This document shows, piece after piece, positions 1 through 12,700 of a stretch of DNA of 64,000 nt (positions are counted from its first letter, which is position 1; each line of letters starts with the position of its first letter). A program made the translations under genes and the position numbers. Where the stretch lies: contig JACGCM010000779.1 of assembly GCA_014058105.1 (NCBI GenBank), positions 1,674,001 to 1,738,000 on the forward strand, in the 5' to 3' direction. The notes beneath the pieces were generated by a model that did no database searches, was not told the DNA's origin, and saw only the letters and a program-made list of their open reading frames with translations. This DNA is from Kingdonia uniflora. Lineage: Eukaryota; Streptophyta; Magnoliopsida; Ranunculales; Circaeasteraceae.

Positions 1-891
1 GCCACTCATAGCTCGAACAAACCCATCAACAATTTTTTTTTGAACTTGTTTACTTCGTATCCGCCATTCGCGATCAAATCATTTTCGTACCCAAAACTGG
101 ATACTTTCGTCAAAACCAATAAACATAGATTAGCTTCTTTTCTCTCTGTGATAAACCTTACTTCTGAGCTTGCTTCACCTGTAGCCATAAAAATATATTG
201 CTCCAACTTCTGCTTTGAACACATCTCCATAAGCACCATCAAGTCCACCCCTGAACTCCATCATAGAAAATAGCATCTGAAACATTAATTTTATTATACC
301 AATGAAATCACACAATTTTGCCTACACCAGAAAAATAAAACCAGTGTATGTTTAATCTAGAAAGGAAAAATTAAACACTACACACTAACTCGCCCATGTC
401 GAACAAACTTACGAAATTTGACTCTATGACGTAAATCTAGAGTCTCCACACATCGACACACTTTATCACCACACGAACCATAACTTACGACCATGATTCC
501 TAAAATTTTGACCTGCAAATTTGGTAATCAACCATGGTGAATAACTTGAGGTGCCACCAAGATTTTCTAAATATAACGAACATCGGTCTGAGAGAAAAGC
601 CATCTCCCCTTACCAAACTTTTGAAGTTTTTGCCTGAACTACTCCCCCTTGAATGAAGTACCATGTTCAACCCTTTCTTACAACATAAACCATGTTGCCA
701 TGCTTGTGTACAAAATTACTTTCATCTAAATCTTTTCTTCCCAAACTCCACCGCTTGGTAAAATTATTTATCCAAAATAACCGAAACCAAATCCATCTTG
801 AAAAAAATTAAATATCCGACTTAACCATCGAACCCAAGAATCTTCATGAACTATAATAGCATGGTCTTAACCTCGTTCTGACACCAATTAT
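1..891 (-). other. Degenerate sequence downstream of a copia LTR, probably retroelement-internal
   Basis: This stretch follows, on the minus strand, the LTR and primer-binding site described next, so by position it should be the start of a copia internal region. The minus strand has one short open frame of 80 codons near the left edge, but I recognise no gag motif in it. I see no host-gene structure. The assignment rests on position only. Confidence 0.3.
870..885 (-). promoter_or_regulatory. Primer-binding site (tRNA-iMet type)
   Basis: The minus strand reads TGGTGTCAGAACGAGG, matching the plant initiator tRNA-Met complement except for a few transitions. It lies 6 bp beyond the LTR end. This fixes the LTR orientation. 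Confidence 0.55.
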
Positions 892-1688
892 TGGAGGTGA
901 ACGTGCGGAATACATCACCCTTACGCAATTTAGTTTTATCCGTTATCTTCATGGCATATAAATAATCTACCATGAAACTAGAAACGAAATTATCATGCAC
1001 ACAAAATATAATATTTACCGGAGGTTCACCATAAGACTACTCCCCCACTAATCTTGAAATCTACTATGTATCCAAGCTCAATTACAAGCACTCAAGGGAT
1101 TCCAACAAACATGGAAATCCCTAATCTCGCAATAATCCTCACATAGATTTACAAGTGATAAAAGAAACATATAAGAGATCCATCAAGAACATTGAAGATT
1201 ATCTCAACAAAGACCATGCTGCATACCTTCTTTTTGAAACTCTTCAATCTTCTCTCTAACTTGATTTTTCTTCTTAGTAACCATGATGTACTTCCCCTCT
1301 CACCATCAAATCCCAAGAGAACAACACCTTCTACCTTCTTCCATTTAAAGACTAACTCTTTACAAGGTCTACCACCGAGGCTGCATCTCTTCTAGATCTC
1401 AAGTTTTTAACACAGAGGCTTTTAACTCACACAATGTGTTAGGAGGCTTTGAACCCATACTCTATATTTATAAACTCTCTATTAGGTTATCTCTGAAGTA
1501 CGCATCACGAGATAAACCATCACTTTAGATTAAATCCCCTTCAAAACAAACTTTGAAACAAACTAAGCTTTTTTTCGTTCGAACGACCTCAGGACTCGTT
1601 CAAACGACTTCAACGGAAACTCTGACGTTCTAACGACTTCCTCACTCGTTTAAACGACTTTCCCCTGTTTTGAGCCATAATCCTAACA
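892..1688 (-). repeat. Ty1/copia-type LTR
   Basis: Read on the minus strand the block begins TGTTAGGATTATGG after a purine-rich tract and ends CACCTCCA. Five bases later comes TGGTGTCAGAAC, close to the initiator-methionine tRNA site TGGTATCAGAGC used by copia and many gypsy elements. The U3-like part holds four copies of a palindrome close to TCGTTCGAACGA at 1575, 1596, 1625 and 1646, in two pairs each spaced 21 bp. Copia integrase sequence abuts its U3 side, with RT and RNase H missing between them, so the element has an internal deletion. Confidence 0.6.
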
Positions 1689-2496
1689 CCTTACTACTAC
1701 CCCTACAATTCCTCAGTAAATAACGAAACTTGTCCTCAAAGTCAACATCAAGTGATTCAATAATAACATTATTATAAATATCAAGAAATCTGTGAGCCTT
1801 ATTGTTAATAGGGTAACCAATGAAAGTATATTTTAAGGCTCTAATAGCTAGTTTAGTTCATTTAGGATCAGGTTTAAAAACATAGGCTAGACAACCCTGA
1901 ACTTTAAAATAGCTAACACTAGGTTTTTCTATTTCTCCAAATTTCATGAGGTGACAAATCATATGTGATATGAGGAATACAGTTTAACACATGGCAAAGA
2001 AATCATAATGCTTAACCCCTTAAAGATTTAGGTGATCCAAAACTAAGTATTATAACAACTATCAACTCAGTGAAAGTTTAATTTTTGAGTTTAGCTTTAC
2101 CGTTAAATTCTGAAGAATAAGGGGCAATAGTTTCATGTATAATCCCCAAGGATTCATACAAGTTTTAAAATTTGTGTGAATCATACTCTGTGCCTCTATC
2201 ACTACAAAACTTTTTAATTTTTTTATCAAACTTATTTTTAACCTCTGTTACATATGTCCTAAACATATCTATTGCTTTAATTTTGTGACACATTAGGTAA
2301 ACATCTCTAGCAGTGTGCATCATATTCTTCAGAGTAACAGTTCAACATCTCCATTACCCAACATTTTGGTGCTATGAGAATCCTCAAGTAACACCTTCTA
2401 GTCTTCAGTCTCCTTATAGGTCTTGAACTAATTTTGTTCATAACATACATGCCTAGAAGCGCCTGAGTCAGCCCACCACCCGTCAGTTTATAGACC
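1689..2496 (-). pseudogene. Ty1/copia protease and integrase fragment
   Basis: Read from right to left. The protease starts near 2480 with a W-A-D-S-G-A-S-R-H-V block, the copia aspartic protease active site. The integrase catalytic core near 2280-2150 has KAIDMFRTYVTEV followed by CSDRGTEYDSH, which carries the second catalytic Asp. Near 1900-1740 comes the family's conserved end block (YTFIGYPINNKAHRF, then ESLDVDFEDKF). In copia the gene order is gag-protease-integrase-RT-RNase H. Here RT and RNase H are absent and the LTR follows directly. Frameshifts and stops run throughout, so it is dead. The gag zinc knuckle of the same element lies at 16961-17145, on the far side of the inserted element A. 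Confidence 0.82.
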
Positions 2497-2501
2497 ATAT
2501 T

Positions 2502-3105
2502 TGTAGGGACCTATCCCTCGATCTCATCTAAATCGAGCTGTCGCCAGTTCGAATTACCCCCATATCAGGCTCACGATTTTTTCAGCATAACTTCTCCAAT
2601 CAATATTTCAACATACCCCACGAAATAGAGAAGAGCATGGGTCGAGCTTAAATTGGAAAACCTTAACGAGTCAAAGAAATCTATTTCTCTTGAACTTGTC
2701 AGTTACTCAGTCAACCGCCACTAACCACATTGTTTAAAAAACGTGCTCCAATACGATGAAAAGCTGCGAAGAAGTCCTATATTAAGAAAAAGTTTGAGGA
2801 GAGACAGGAAGAGAAAAATTACATAAGTAATCACTTGTCTAGATTCTCAAACTATTCAAGCTTCTTAGTTACAAGATTTAACCATCTTAGAGATCACTTG
2901 TAATAAGATACCTACTTCAATAACTAAAAATACTTTTACCAAAAATCCTCCACTCGAGGTCATGGTTTTTTTACCAATTCAGAGGTTTTCCACGCTAAAA
3001 TCTACCTGTGTTATTTTCTTATTTGTCATTAGAATATTATTACAGGTTTATTGGTGTGATAGCAAATTTCAAGCCATTCCGAGCTTATGAAATTTGGCCA
3101 TCACA
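2502..3105 (+). repeat. 5' LTR of element A
   Basis: Begins TGTAGGGACCTATCCC and ends GGCCATCACA. It matches the copy at 16347 along its whole length with many substitutions. A CCTATATTAAG segment near 2775 could be a decayed TATA box; the 3' copy has CTTTATAAAG at the same place. Confidence 0.92.
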
Positions 3106-3107
3106 TT

Positions 3108-3124
3108 TGGCGCCGTCTGTGGGA
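3108..3124 (+). promoter_or_regulatory. Primer-binding site of element A
   Basis: TGGCGCCGTCTGTGGGA lies 2 bp after the LTR end. This motif is the usual PBS of plant Tat-group elements. I could not assign the priming tRNA from memory with confidence. Confidence 0.85.
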
Positions 3125-3222
3125 AAGATTGTATTTCCACAATATCCTAAGACAGTATTTCATTACGATTTTCAATTATTGTTACTTCTAGATGACCAGC
3201 TACAGGTGTCCAGCTCGAGGTG

Positions 3223-4751
3223 TCATTGAAGCTTAGACAGCTTACAGAGTTACGGGTGAATCTCGATGTCAAAACAGAGAAGCGCGCCGAGCTCGAACTT
3301 TAGTTAACTAAGGATCGGGAGCTTCGTAAAAAAGAGCTCGATGCAAAAAGACAAGCTCGTTTGACATTGCTCAAATGACATGAAGACCAATTAACAATAA
3401 TGCAGACTGCTCTCGAGGCTCTACAAAATTCTCAGCAGGCTCCACCAACGAGAGGCTATGATCAATTGCCCGAAACCTCCCGTATTTCTACAAGGGAAAG
3501 GTTGGGGCCTCGAGGAGTTATTTCCAGGAATCTTCAGCATGAACCACAACCCTCTATACATTTAGAAGGAGAAGTTCAATCCAAAGCCAACCGAGGTCAT
3601 CGAATATTTTTCCGTCTGGAGGAGGTCGACCTCAGCAACAAATTCCAGCTCGAGATCGTATGAGTAAAGGTACTGGTACTCATCATCCAATACCCGCCCG
3701 CACAAAGATTCAACCATCACGTCATTATGTTACGAAAGAACATATGGACCAACCAATTAAGGAGTTGATTGAAGCATAAGTTCTAGGTACTACCGGCGAC
3801 ATCACCATGTTACAAGGAAGTCTGATTGCCAAAGAACAATTTGACATGGAAATACCGAAAGGTTTCCATATTCTAAAAATTTGAAAGTACAAAGACACAG
3901 ACCCGAGGGAACATATTTAACAGTACCCTGATTCATTGGGATTGTACTCCAACCTAAACCACATCCTTTGCCGTCTGTTCGCTACCAGTCTGCAGGAAGA
4001 ACGACTCCGATGATTCCATACTCTCCCTGAAGACTCCATATATACGTTTGAGCAACTGTAGAAACAGTTTATCAAGACGTATGCTCATAACAGGGATAAA
4101 GAAGAGAATTTGTATTCTCTAATCAGTCTCAAACAATTACACGGAGAGAATATTGAGGCTTTTGCGTAGAAATTTTTGAAGCTTGCGCGTAAAGTGGATA
4201 ACCTCGATCAGAAGACAGCTGTTAATGCTTTTACCAACGTGCTCAAGCTCGATTGTAGAGCCAAAGAGTATCTTTTTCTCAACAAACCTGTGACCTTGGA
4301 GGATATGATCACCAAGGTCAATAGTTACGTGAACCTGGAAAGGATGATGTCTGAGCGACACAAATCTACTAAATCCGTCATCTCCACCAAAGGTGCATCA
4401 ATAGATCAAAACACCGAACCAAAGGAGGAACAAGGAGATAAGAAGCGCACCAAGGGCAACACTGGCTATCCTAGGAAAGGCAGTCTACCAAATAAACCCA
4501 TCCTCCCAAAGTTGAATGTCCAAATCTCCATAATTTTTCCAATGCTGTTGAAAGACACGTTCTACCGCGTCTCCCAACCGCTAGAACCAATCGATAATCG
4601 ACCGTACTGCCAGCATCATAAGGTAAACCATCATTCTACTAAAAATTGTTATGCTTTACAGAGGTTGCTCGAATACATTTTAAAAAAGGGAGGAATGCTC
4701 GAATATATAGTCGACTTGGAATCGTACAAAAATGGCAGTAATAAAAAGTAG
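3223..4751 (+). pseudogene. Element A gag
   Basis: The N-terminal part is charged and probably coiled-coil (repeats of E-L, K-R around 3240-3380). A capsid-like region follows at about 3690-4170 with the EHMDQPIKELIEA and IPKGFH blocks seen in element B. The best open stretch is 4176-4751 (191 codons). It contains a nucleocapsid-type knuckle, YCQHHKVNHHSTKNC, in which the second position of the usual CCHC is His. Several stops are C-to-T changes compared with B: TAA at 3776 and 3918 where B has CAA, and TAG at 4059 where B has CAG. The protein would form the retrotransposon particle; this copy cannot encode it whole. Confidence 0.82.
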
Positions 4752-5008
4752 CTTGATGTTATTCCGGTCAATGATCAAACCAAGTGGAAGTATCTCTACT
4801 ACATGCACCACTGCAACATGATCGAATTCAACCAAATCACCAGTTCAAATAGATCCAAGCGCCGAAGATTATCAGAATTCCACGATCTTACACCACACCA
4901 CCAAGAAGCCAAACTTCTCCCTGAGTCGAGCAATCGTGGCTTAGAATTTCATTCAAAGATTACGATACTAGCCATGCCAAATTTATACATCATGATGCGT
5001 TAGTAATA

Positions 5009-5437
5009 ATGCTGAAAATGAAGAAGTTTGTCATGCACACAATGATGATTGATACTGGAAGTGGCATTAAGATTTTTTTTCATAGCACTATCGACCAAAT
5101 TGGTTTGACCGACCAAGTTATTCAGAGTGACACCGATATCAGTGGGTTTAATGGTTCCAGAGAAGAACAAGTAGGTAAGATCATCTTACCTATTACTGTA
5201 GGACCAACCACCATCGACGTCGTTTTCTTTGTCATTAACGCCAAATCTTGTTATCTCAAGATTATGGGCCGCTGCTGGATTCACAACATGGAAGCAATCG
5301 CTTCCACCTATCATCAGGCACTCCGATTCAAACACAACAACAACATTAAGAAGATCAGAGGTAGTCAGAAGCTCTCCCGGGGTTGTGAAAATACTATCTC
5401 TGCTATCTTAGATACTTCTGACAGATTTGTTGCATAA
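5009..5437 (+). CDS. Element A aspartic protease, open fragment
   Basis: An open stretch of 142 codons with the retropepsin active site MMIDTGSGIKI at residues 12-22 and a later ILPITVGP / LKIMGRCWIH segment corresponding to the flap and the second conserved block. It would cleave the Gag-Pol polyprotein. The ATG is only the first Met in this open stretch; in an intact element it would be an internal part of Gag-Pol. Two stop codons separate it from the gag segment upstream. Element B has the same region at 28200-28660 with the active site DTG changed to DNG. Confidence 0.8.
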   Translation: MLKMKKFVMHTMMIDTGSGIKIFFHSTIDQIGLTDQVIQSDTDISGFNGSREEQVGKIILPITVGPTTIDVVFFVINAKSCYLKIMGRCWIHNMEAIASTYHQALRFKHNNNIKKIRGSQKLSRGCENTISAILDTSDRFVA

Positions 5438-5439
5438 CA

Positions 5440-6361
5440 ATTACAAGAAGTTGATCACCTCAACGATCAAACTTCCACGAAGGAGCCCATAAAATATGCC
5501 AACCTCGATGGACCTGGCCGAGGTACTTTCATTGGTACTAGGCTGGTTCAGCACGAAAAAGATGCCCTCATTCAGTTTTTGCAACTCAATCGAAATGTCT
5601 TATCGCGGTCTTTCAAAGAAATGCCTGGGGTCGATATGGCCAAGGCATGCCACAAACTATCCATCAACATCAATACTACAGCAGTCAAACAAAAATAGTG
5701 GTGACTGTCACCTCATCTTCGAGATGAAGTTAACACTGAGATCGAGAAATTGATCAAAGTGGGATTCATTCGAGAAACCAAATATCCTGTCTGGATATCC
5801 AATATTGTCGCTGTACTAAAGAAGAACGGAAAAGTCCGAGTTTGCATCGACTTCACCGATCTAAGCAAGCATACTCCAAAGGAGAGTTTCCTTCTTCCCA
5901 ACATAGATCAGATCCTCGATTCTACAGTAGGCCATGATCTCCTATCTATGATAGATGCTACTTTGGGGTACAATCAGATTCTACTTATGGAAGAAGATCA
6001 AGAAAAGACAACTTTCATCACTAAGAGGGGTCTTTATTGCTGCAAAGACATGCCCTTTAGACTCAAAAACGCAGGTGCCACATATCAAAGATTGATGACT
6101 ACTATGTTCAAAGCACATATAGGGAAAGTCATTGAAGTCTACATCGACAATCTCTTATGCAAGAGTGTACAATCAGCCAATAACATCTCAGATCTCAATA
6201 CTATATTCAACATCCTTCGATCATACAAAATGTGTCTCAACCCTGATAAATGTCAATTCGGGGTTCATTATGGCCGATATTTAGTTCATCTCATCAGCAA
6301 GAAGGGGATTGAAGCTGATCCAGATCAGATTCGGGCTCTTCTCAATATGCCTTCTCCATGA
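5440..6361 (+). pseudogene. Element A reverse transcriptase
   Basis: The open core, 5750-6361, runs from the finger region (KVGFIRETKYPVWISN) through VCIDFTDLSKHTP, SMIDATLGYNQI and FRLKNAGATYQ to the palm motif. The palm motif reads VYIDNLL where active enzymes have YIDD: the second catalytic Asp is Asn here (G-to-A). Element B keeps YIDD. The N-terminal link to the protease (5440-5749) is frameshifted. A TGA at 6360 cuts it before the RNase H region. The enzyme would copy element RNA to DNA; this copy should be inactive. Confidence 0.88.
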
Positions 6362-6364
6362 ACA

Positions 6365-7561
6365 ATAAAAGACGTTCAGAAAGTAGCCGGCAAGATTACC
6401 GCTCTCAACCGTTTTGTCTATAAGTCTTTAGACCACTGTCGTTGACTATTCCTGTTACTCTGTGATTGTACCAAATGAGGGAAGGATCAGCCAAACACAG
6501 AGGTCATATGGACACCCGAATGCGAAGCAGCTTTTCAGGACCTCAAAACCTACTTGGGGAGGTCTCCCATAATGAGCACCACAGTAGATAATGTAGAACT
6601 GATTATCTGCCTAGCAGTCACTAATACTTCACTCAGCTCAGTTCTCATCCCCCTTGAAGGGAAGGTTGAGAAACCTGTCTACTTTATCCGTAAAACTCTC
6701 ACTCTAGCAGAAACGAAGTATTCTAAATTTGAGAAACTTCTTCTCACTCTTCTCTATACTTCACAGAAACTCAAGTACTATTTCCAAGCTCATTCAGTCA
6801 AAGTCATGACAAACTACCCACTTCGAGAGGTTCTATCTAAGAAAAAAAAATCAAGAAGAGTGCAGTACTGGTCCATCAGTTTAGGAGAACATAATATTAA
6901 GTTCGAGCAATGTCATTCCAAAAAGAGTCAGGCCGTTGCCGACTTTCTCACAAATTTTCCAGTGGAAGATTTTGTGTGGGAAGTGCATGATCCTGACCTT
7001 ACAGAAGAAAATCTCGAAGATCCACCCCCCAAACCCTTTGACGAGCAAGCTGAATGGATTACAACGAGTGGGTGGAGACTTCTTACGGATGGATCAGCAG
7101 GACCCGCAGGATCAGGAATCAGAATCGTATTGATTACCCTTTCCAATGACATAATTAAGAAATTGATCTACCTGGATTTTGAGGCCTCAAATAATGTCAC
7201 CGAATATGAAGCTCTCATTCATAGACTCAATCTTGCTCTTGAGCTCGAAGTCTCCGACCTCTCAGTTTATACAGATTCACTACTCATCGTCCACCACTAC
7301 TCTGAGCGATATAAGAAGAATGAGAAGATGATGGAGTACGCAGCCTTCATTACAGATATGATAAACAAGTTTGCAAAAACAACTCTCGATTATCTTCCTC
7401 AAAACGAAAATAGACACGCCAATTTCTTGGCATATCTGGTCGGGGTCTTGGGTACAGAAGCTCGATATCTCCAGATCGAAATCATTTCGACCCCTAGTAT
7501 TGATCGTATTTCTGTATGCACGATCAACACTGGGGGCGATAAAGGAAGAGACGACGATTGA
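6365..7561 (+). pseudogene. Element A RNase H and archaeal-type RNase H
   Basis: An open stretch from 6554 to 7561 (335 codons) covers two RNase H folds. The first, the normal gypsy one (residues about 1-130, ending VADFLTNFP), is degenerate, as usual in Tat. The second, residues about 170-310, has LLTDGSAGPAGSG, TEYEALIH and VYTDSLLIV, carrying the first three acidic residues; the fourth expected Asp, in a HADxLAY context, reads HANFLAY. The second fold marks the Tat lineage, where it is thought to have been gained late. Codons before 6554 belong to the RNase H connection and have stops. Confidence 0.86.
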
Positions 7562-8806
7562 TGAAAGCCTTTCTTAGCCTACCCCGGCATCGACAACAGT
7601 TGCGATTGACCACTTCCAGAAGATCCAAAAGAGCGCCGTCAGTTGATCAACAACTCCAAGCGCTACACAAATCAGAATGGTATGCTATATCGACTTTCCG
7701 AAACAGGGCCTTATCTTAAGTGCCTCTCCAAATCCAAAGTAGAGGAAATGCTCCGCGAATTACATGAAGGGACTTGTGGCTCCCATGCCGCAAGTCGATA
7801 ACTAGCAAACATAGCTATTATACAAGGAGTATTCTGGCCCGGCATGCGCAAGCAAGCAGAAGAGTACTCACACAAATGCGACACCTGCCAACGATATGGA
7901 TACATGATACGCGCCTCTACGCTCGAGCTCCATGCAAGAAAGTGTTCTGTCCATTGAAAAGATAGGCACTTGATCTCGTCGGCGAATTCCTAAACTTTCC
8001 AGGTAATCGCCGTCACCTCCTCATAGTTGCCAATTATTTTACAAAATGGATAAAAGCAGTTCCTCTATGTCGAACCAGAGAAGAAGAGGTTATCTCTTTT
8101 ATCTAGAAACACATCATCACTCAGTTTGGTGCCCCCACCTTATTCGTATCGATAATGGGCCCTAATTTGTTGGGGAAAAGATCGTCACATTCCTCAACCA
8201 ACACAATATCATCCACTCACCATCCAATCCTTACTATCCTCAAGGCAACGACCAAGCCAAAATCACCAACAAAACCATTGTTGATGGACTAAAAAAAGGC
8301 TTCACTCACAGGAAAAAGGGAATTGGGTTTGCAAACTACCTCATGTCCTATGGGCATATCGTACCACTCCACGAGCGTCAACAGGATGCACTCCATTCCT
8401 TCTTGCCTATGGTACTGAGGTAGTCATTCCTTCCGAATATCATCACCCAGTTAGAGATTACGAGCTGACTGACGAGGAAAATGAGTTTGAACTAGCTTGG
8501 AACCTCAATATGATTGATGAAACCAGGGAACGCGCTATCGCTAACCTAGGCTAATTTCATCATATGCTAGCCAGATTATACAACAACTGAGTTCAAAATT
8601 GTACTTTCCAAATTGACGATCTTGTCCTCAGAGAAATTCCCCAACATCGCAAAGAGCCTCACGCTGGAAAATTAGTTGACATCTGGGAGGTTCCATTCAT
8701 TATCACAGGTCTCTTAGGCCTGGAATCATATCATCTCATGACAGAAGAGGGAATCCCCATTTTAAATCCTTGGAACACTAGGCGACTGAAACAGTACTAT
8801 CGTTAA
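7562..8806 (+). pseudogene. Element A integrase
   Basis: Recognisable blocks in changing frames: the zinc-binding region with VFWPGMRKQAEEYSHKC and CDTCQRYG near 7830-7890, the core with IDNGP near 8150, [11 protein letters not shown] near 8270, the AYRTTPR and PFLLAYGTE blocks at 8350-8420, and a C-terminal end NPWNTRRLKQYYR just before the stop. No chromodomain follows, consistent with Tat. At least five stops or frameshifts are present, so it is not functional. The stop at 8804 ends the sense coding part of element A. Confidence 0.85.
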
Positions 8807-8964
8807 GCGTCTTACTACTCCATTTCTATTTCTCGTTTTTTTTTTCAATTCCAAAAATAAGATGTTCATCTCCATCCAATGTAAATTCTAAACTTATCAA
8901 TGAAACTTCCAAGTTTTTCACAACATCTCTCTTTACTTAAGTTGATTTAATCACATTATATAGA

Positions 8965-9650
8965 TTAAAGCATAGATAATACTAGCTTTCCATCATCTAA
9001 TACCAGTTAAATGAAGGATAACACTTGGTTTGGCTGACTCTACTAAATCTTTGCGATCGAAGCAAGTGTAGAAACTTATTTTATATCAAAGACTCTACCA
9101 AACAAGAGATAAGGTAAAGGTTATACTAGTCTTCATCTTTTTTAACTTGTTTGGATCATTATACCAGCTAAATCTAGGATAACACTTGGTTTGGCTGACT
9201 CTACTAAATCTCTACGATTGAGGCAAGAATAAAAACTTGTCGTATATCAAAGACTCTACCAAACAAGAGATAAGGCAAAGGTCATACTAGTCTTTATCTT
9301 TTTCAACTTGTTTGGGTCATTATACCAGTTAAATTAATGATAACACTTGGTTTGGCTGACTCTACTAAATCTCTGCGATTGAGGCAAGTGTAGAAACTTA
9401 TCTTATATCAAAAACTCAAACAAACATAAGATAAGGCAAAGATAATGCTAGCCTTCATCTCTTTCAATATGTCTATAACATTCTTATAGCTAAATCAAAA
9501 GTCACTTGATTCGACTGGTTCATCCCGCCTATACGATTGGAACATGTGTAAAAACTTATTCTATATCAAAGACCCCACTAGACATAAGATAAAGCAAAGG
9601 TCATACTAGATTTCATCTATTTCAATGTGTTTACGACAGATACAATTTAT
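8965..9650 (+). repeat. 161-bp tandem repeat, about 4 copies
   Basis: The phrase ACACTTGGTTTGGCTGACTC recurs at 9021, 9182 and 9343 (spacing 161 each), with a more diverged unit at 9503. The array fills the spacer between the end of integrase and the end of the antisense ORF. The 158 bp before it (8807-8964) show nothing further. Confidence 0.88.
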
Positions 9651-9729
9651 TTTTTAGGTCAAATTCATATTATAAGGGATTCTTTCCTGCTGATGAGGTG
9701 TCAATAGCGCTTCCCCCGTCAGCAAGAGG

Positions 9730-12700
9730 TCAAACTCTCAATTCATGGATTATAGTAGCTCTGCCCTGTTCTATCAGATCGGCAGGTCGAGGGCCTAAAC
9801 GGGTTTCCATAAAGGACATACAGTTCCCCCGATCTATATTCACTCCACAAACGCATCCCTTATCCGATAGACTTTTGAACAAGGTATCTCGTTCTAACTC
9901 AAGTCTTTTTACTTCTTCTACAAAATATGCAACAATCGACTTTAAGAGGATAGAACTTGATGCATTGGATACGACCATCATTGCAAATTTCAATCTCAAC
10001 TTCTCAAGGCGTGCCACCAAATTAGCGTACAATTTCTTCTGATGGATCAGCTCCATGTCTAGCCGAGAATCAATAGCTTTATTTTCCTCTAATTTCTTCA
10101 CATATTTGGCTGATTCAGCCAAATTCTTGGCCCCTAGGTCCACCACCTGAGTACGAAATCTTATGATTTATGCATTCAACTTTTCCCTAATCAGAATGTT
10201 CTTTAATAAGTTATCTTTCTTCTTCATTAGCATCTCCTTTGCCCAGATTTCCCCTTCCAGGACTTTCACAATGATAAGAGCAACATCCAACTTTTGCTAG
10301 CATTCCCTTAAGCTTGCATTACCTCTCTGCACATGTCCTTGTATTTGAGCTACATCACCTTCCGGCTCTCTAATTCGTCTGTATAAACTCACTACATCCC
10401 CTCGAACTAGAGGAATTTGAACATCCTTTTTACTCCCCCTCGAACGCTCTCCAGCTTCTACTTTCTTGGCACGTACGTTGGCTTGCGCCAGTTTGGCCTT
10501 TAGTTAAGCAACTCTCTTATTATGATCATTACATCTTCGTTGCATCTCTTGAAACACCATATCCTTTACAGGTAAAGCTACATGCAAGTGTTCCACTATT
10601 GCCTCTGGGCTCGATAGATTCTCTCGAGCTACTTTCTGCTCGTTATCTTTTACCACCAGTATCTGCTTCAGTCGTTCCAACTCACTCCTACAATTTTGGA
10701 GACCAGCTCGAAATTTCCCTTCGGATATTTCTAGCGTCTGAATATGATACTGAGCCATTTCAACCAACTTATTCCTTGACATCAGAGTGCCAATCTGATT
10801 CTGAAGCTTTGCGGCATGTTCCTTCATCTCCGCAAGCTCTTTTAACCCTTTGCTAATCTCTGCATCTTTTTCCTCAAGCTTACGAGTGAGGCCGACAATA
10901 GCCTAGTTTGCCTCAACATATTTGAAGTGTACTTTTACGTGCTGATCTTTTCTATCCTCACTCGCTCCCCTCATCCTATCTAACTCCTCTTCAAATTCTC
11001 GGTTACATTGAAGCACTTCATCTTCGCGTGAGTGAACTGAATTCAACTCGACCTGCACAATATAAATATATTATATACAGTTCGAATCATAGACACATGA
11101 ACACACATATATATGCAACTCATTTCTACAAGGTATCCAATTTCTAACATCTACTGTGCACAACTACTTTTAGACTTAAGGTTGAAGTACCTACTCAGCG
11201 AAATACTTCATGCCATGTATTTTGGTATCTCAGGTACACATTTCCTATATGCAACTGCCTAAGTTTTTTTATATATACCTCTACGTTCTATGTTTTCTCT
11301 CGTTACTTATTAGTTACGTCAAATATAACGTCTATGCCAAAAGCCTTTTTCGATCTAACCTGCAGCTCCGCTTGCGAAGACAGCAGGGATCTATAAATTT
11401 CTTTCTCCCTGGCAAGCTCAGTCTCTAGGACTTTTATCCTGAGATTAATTTCTCTACGTGCCTACAAAAAAGTTATGGACAAACTCAGACTACGTGTCTA
11501 TTAAATATATACAATCTAATAGTTTATGATTACAAATTCATTTTCCTAGCCTACCTTCTCAGTCTCACCCTCTAGGTGTTCGGTGTCGTCTCCTTAATTA
11601 TCAATCACAGTCTGACGAGAGACACCATCTAACCCATCCACAACTCTCACCGCGACCTCATCTATCTCTTCTTCATCTCCCTCTTCAATGTTGGTGTCCG
11701 CCTTAATGGTATTCACCTCCTCCTCCGAGTAACTCTTCGACATCAGGTGGTGCCCAAGCCTGTCACGCTCCTCAGCCATCTCCTTCAGCTTGGCTCTCGC
11801 CTCTACCTGTAGCTGCCTAATTGCTATGGCGTGAGAGACCTTTAGAGCCTCCAACTGCTTTACATCCTTAGCAGCATAAGCTTTTGCTTGAGCTAACTTT
11901 TTCTCAAGCTCGATCTTTATCTTCTTCAATTTGGATTTATCTTCTTCAGCTCCCAAGTGGATTTATGTTCTTCACTAACCGAGCAACCTGTATAATGCAC
12001 ATCGACCTCAACATCAGCTTGGCATATAATAAATATATTTCATATAATCAATATACACTTATCATCTTTCTCGTATCTTCCTCTCCGTGAAGGGCCACCA
12101 GCTTGGCCCTTTCTTCCACCTCTTTAAGGCCGTCCAACACAATAAGTCACTCTTTGGTGACCTTCTCACCAGACTTCTCCGAAGATTTGACCCTTCTCCT
12201 TTTTTCTTTAGCGGACTCACAACTTCCAGTGGTACCAGAGGTCGCCACAGACTTTAACATCTATTTTTTTGGACTTCAGAGGTTTTGGCTGAGTGGGTTT
12301 GACCTTCCCCACCAATTTCTCTCTTTTATCCTTCGTCAGCACCCACCATCAACCTGGTCGACTGAGCCATTTATACCTTTTTCGACCTGCTATCAACTTT
12401 CTTCTTTCTGCTAAGACCTAGTCCTTCCAATACAAATTCAAGCTCAGCCTCCTCCTCAGCAACCTCTTCCAACAATGACTCTTTCCTCTCGATGTGAGAT
12501 TTCATACCTGCAATACACAACATCACTATATTATTAACCATAAGTATTAGTTCAAATATATCAATATATTATCTATGCATGGCAGTACTTACTTTGTTTT
12601 ACAGTTCTAAACCGAAGATCCAGAGATTCTTCGTCATCTCTCTAAAGGCAATTACCCTTCACCCATATGATGTTGTCATTCCAAGTTCGATCTGCTGAAT

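Noticed and set aside
1192..1395. 67-codon open frame on the + strand
   Set aside because: Lies within the copia LTR; no coding features.
8860..9700. tRNA or small-RNA genes in the repeat spacers
   Set aside because: No A/B box pair or cloverleaf found by eye.
9698..10042. Open frame on the + strand (114 codons)
   Set aside because: Shadow of the C-terminal part of the large antisense gene of element A.
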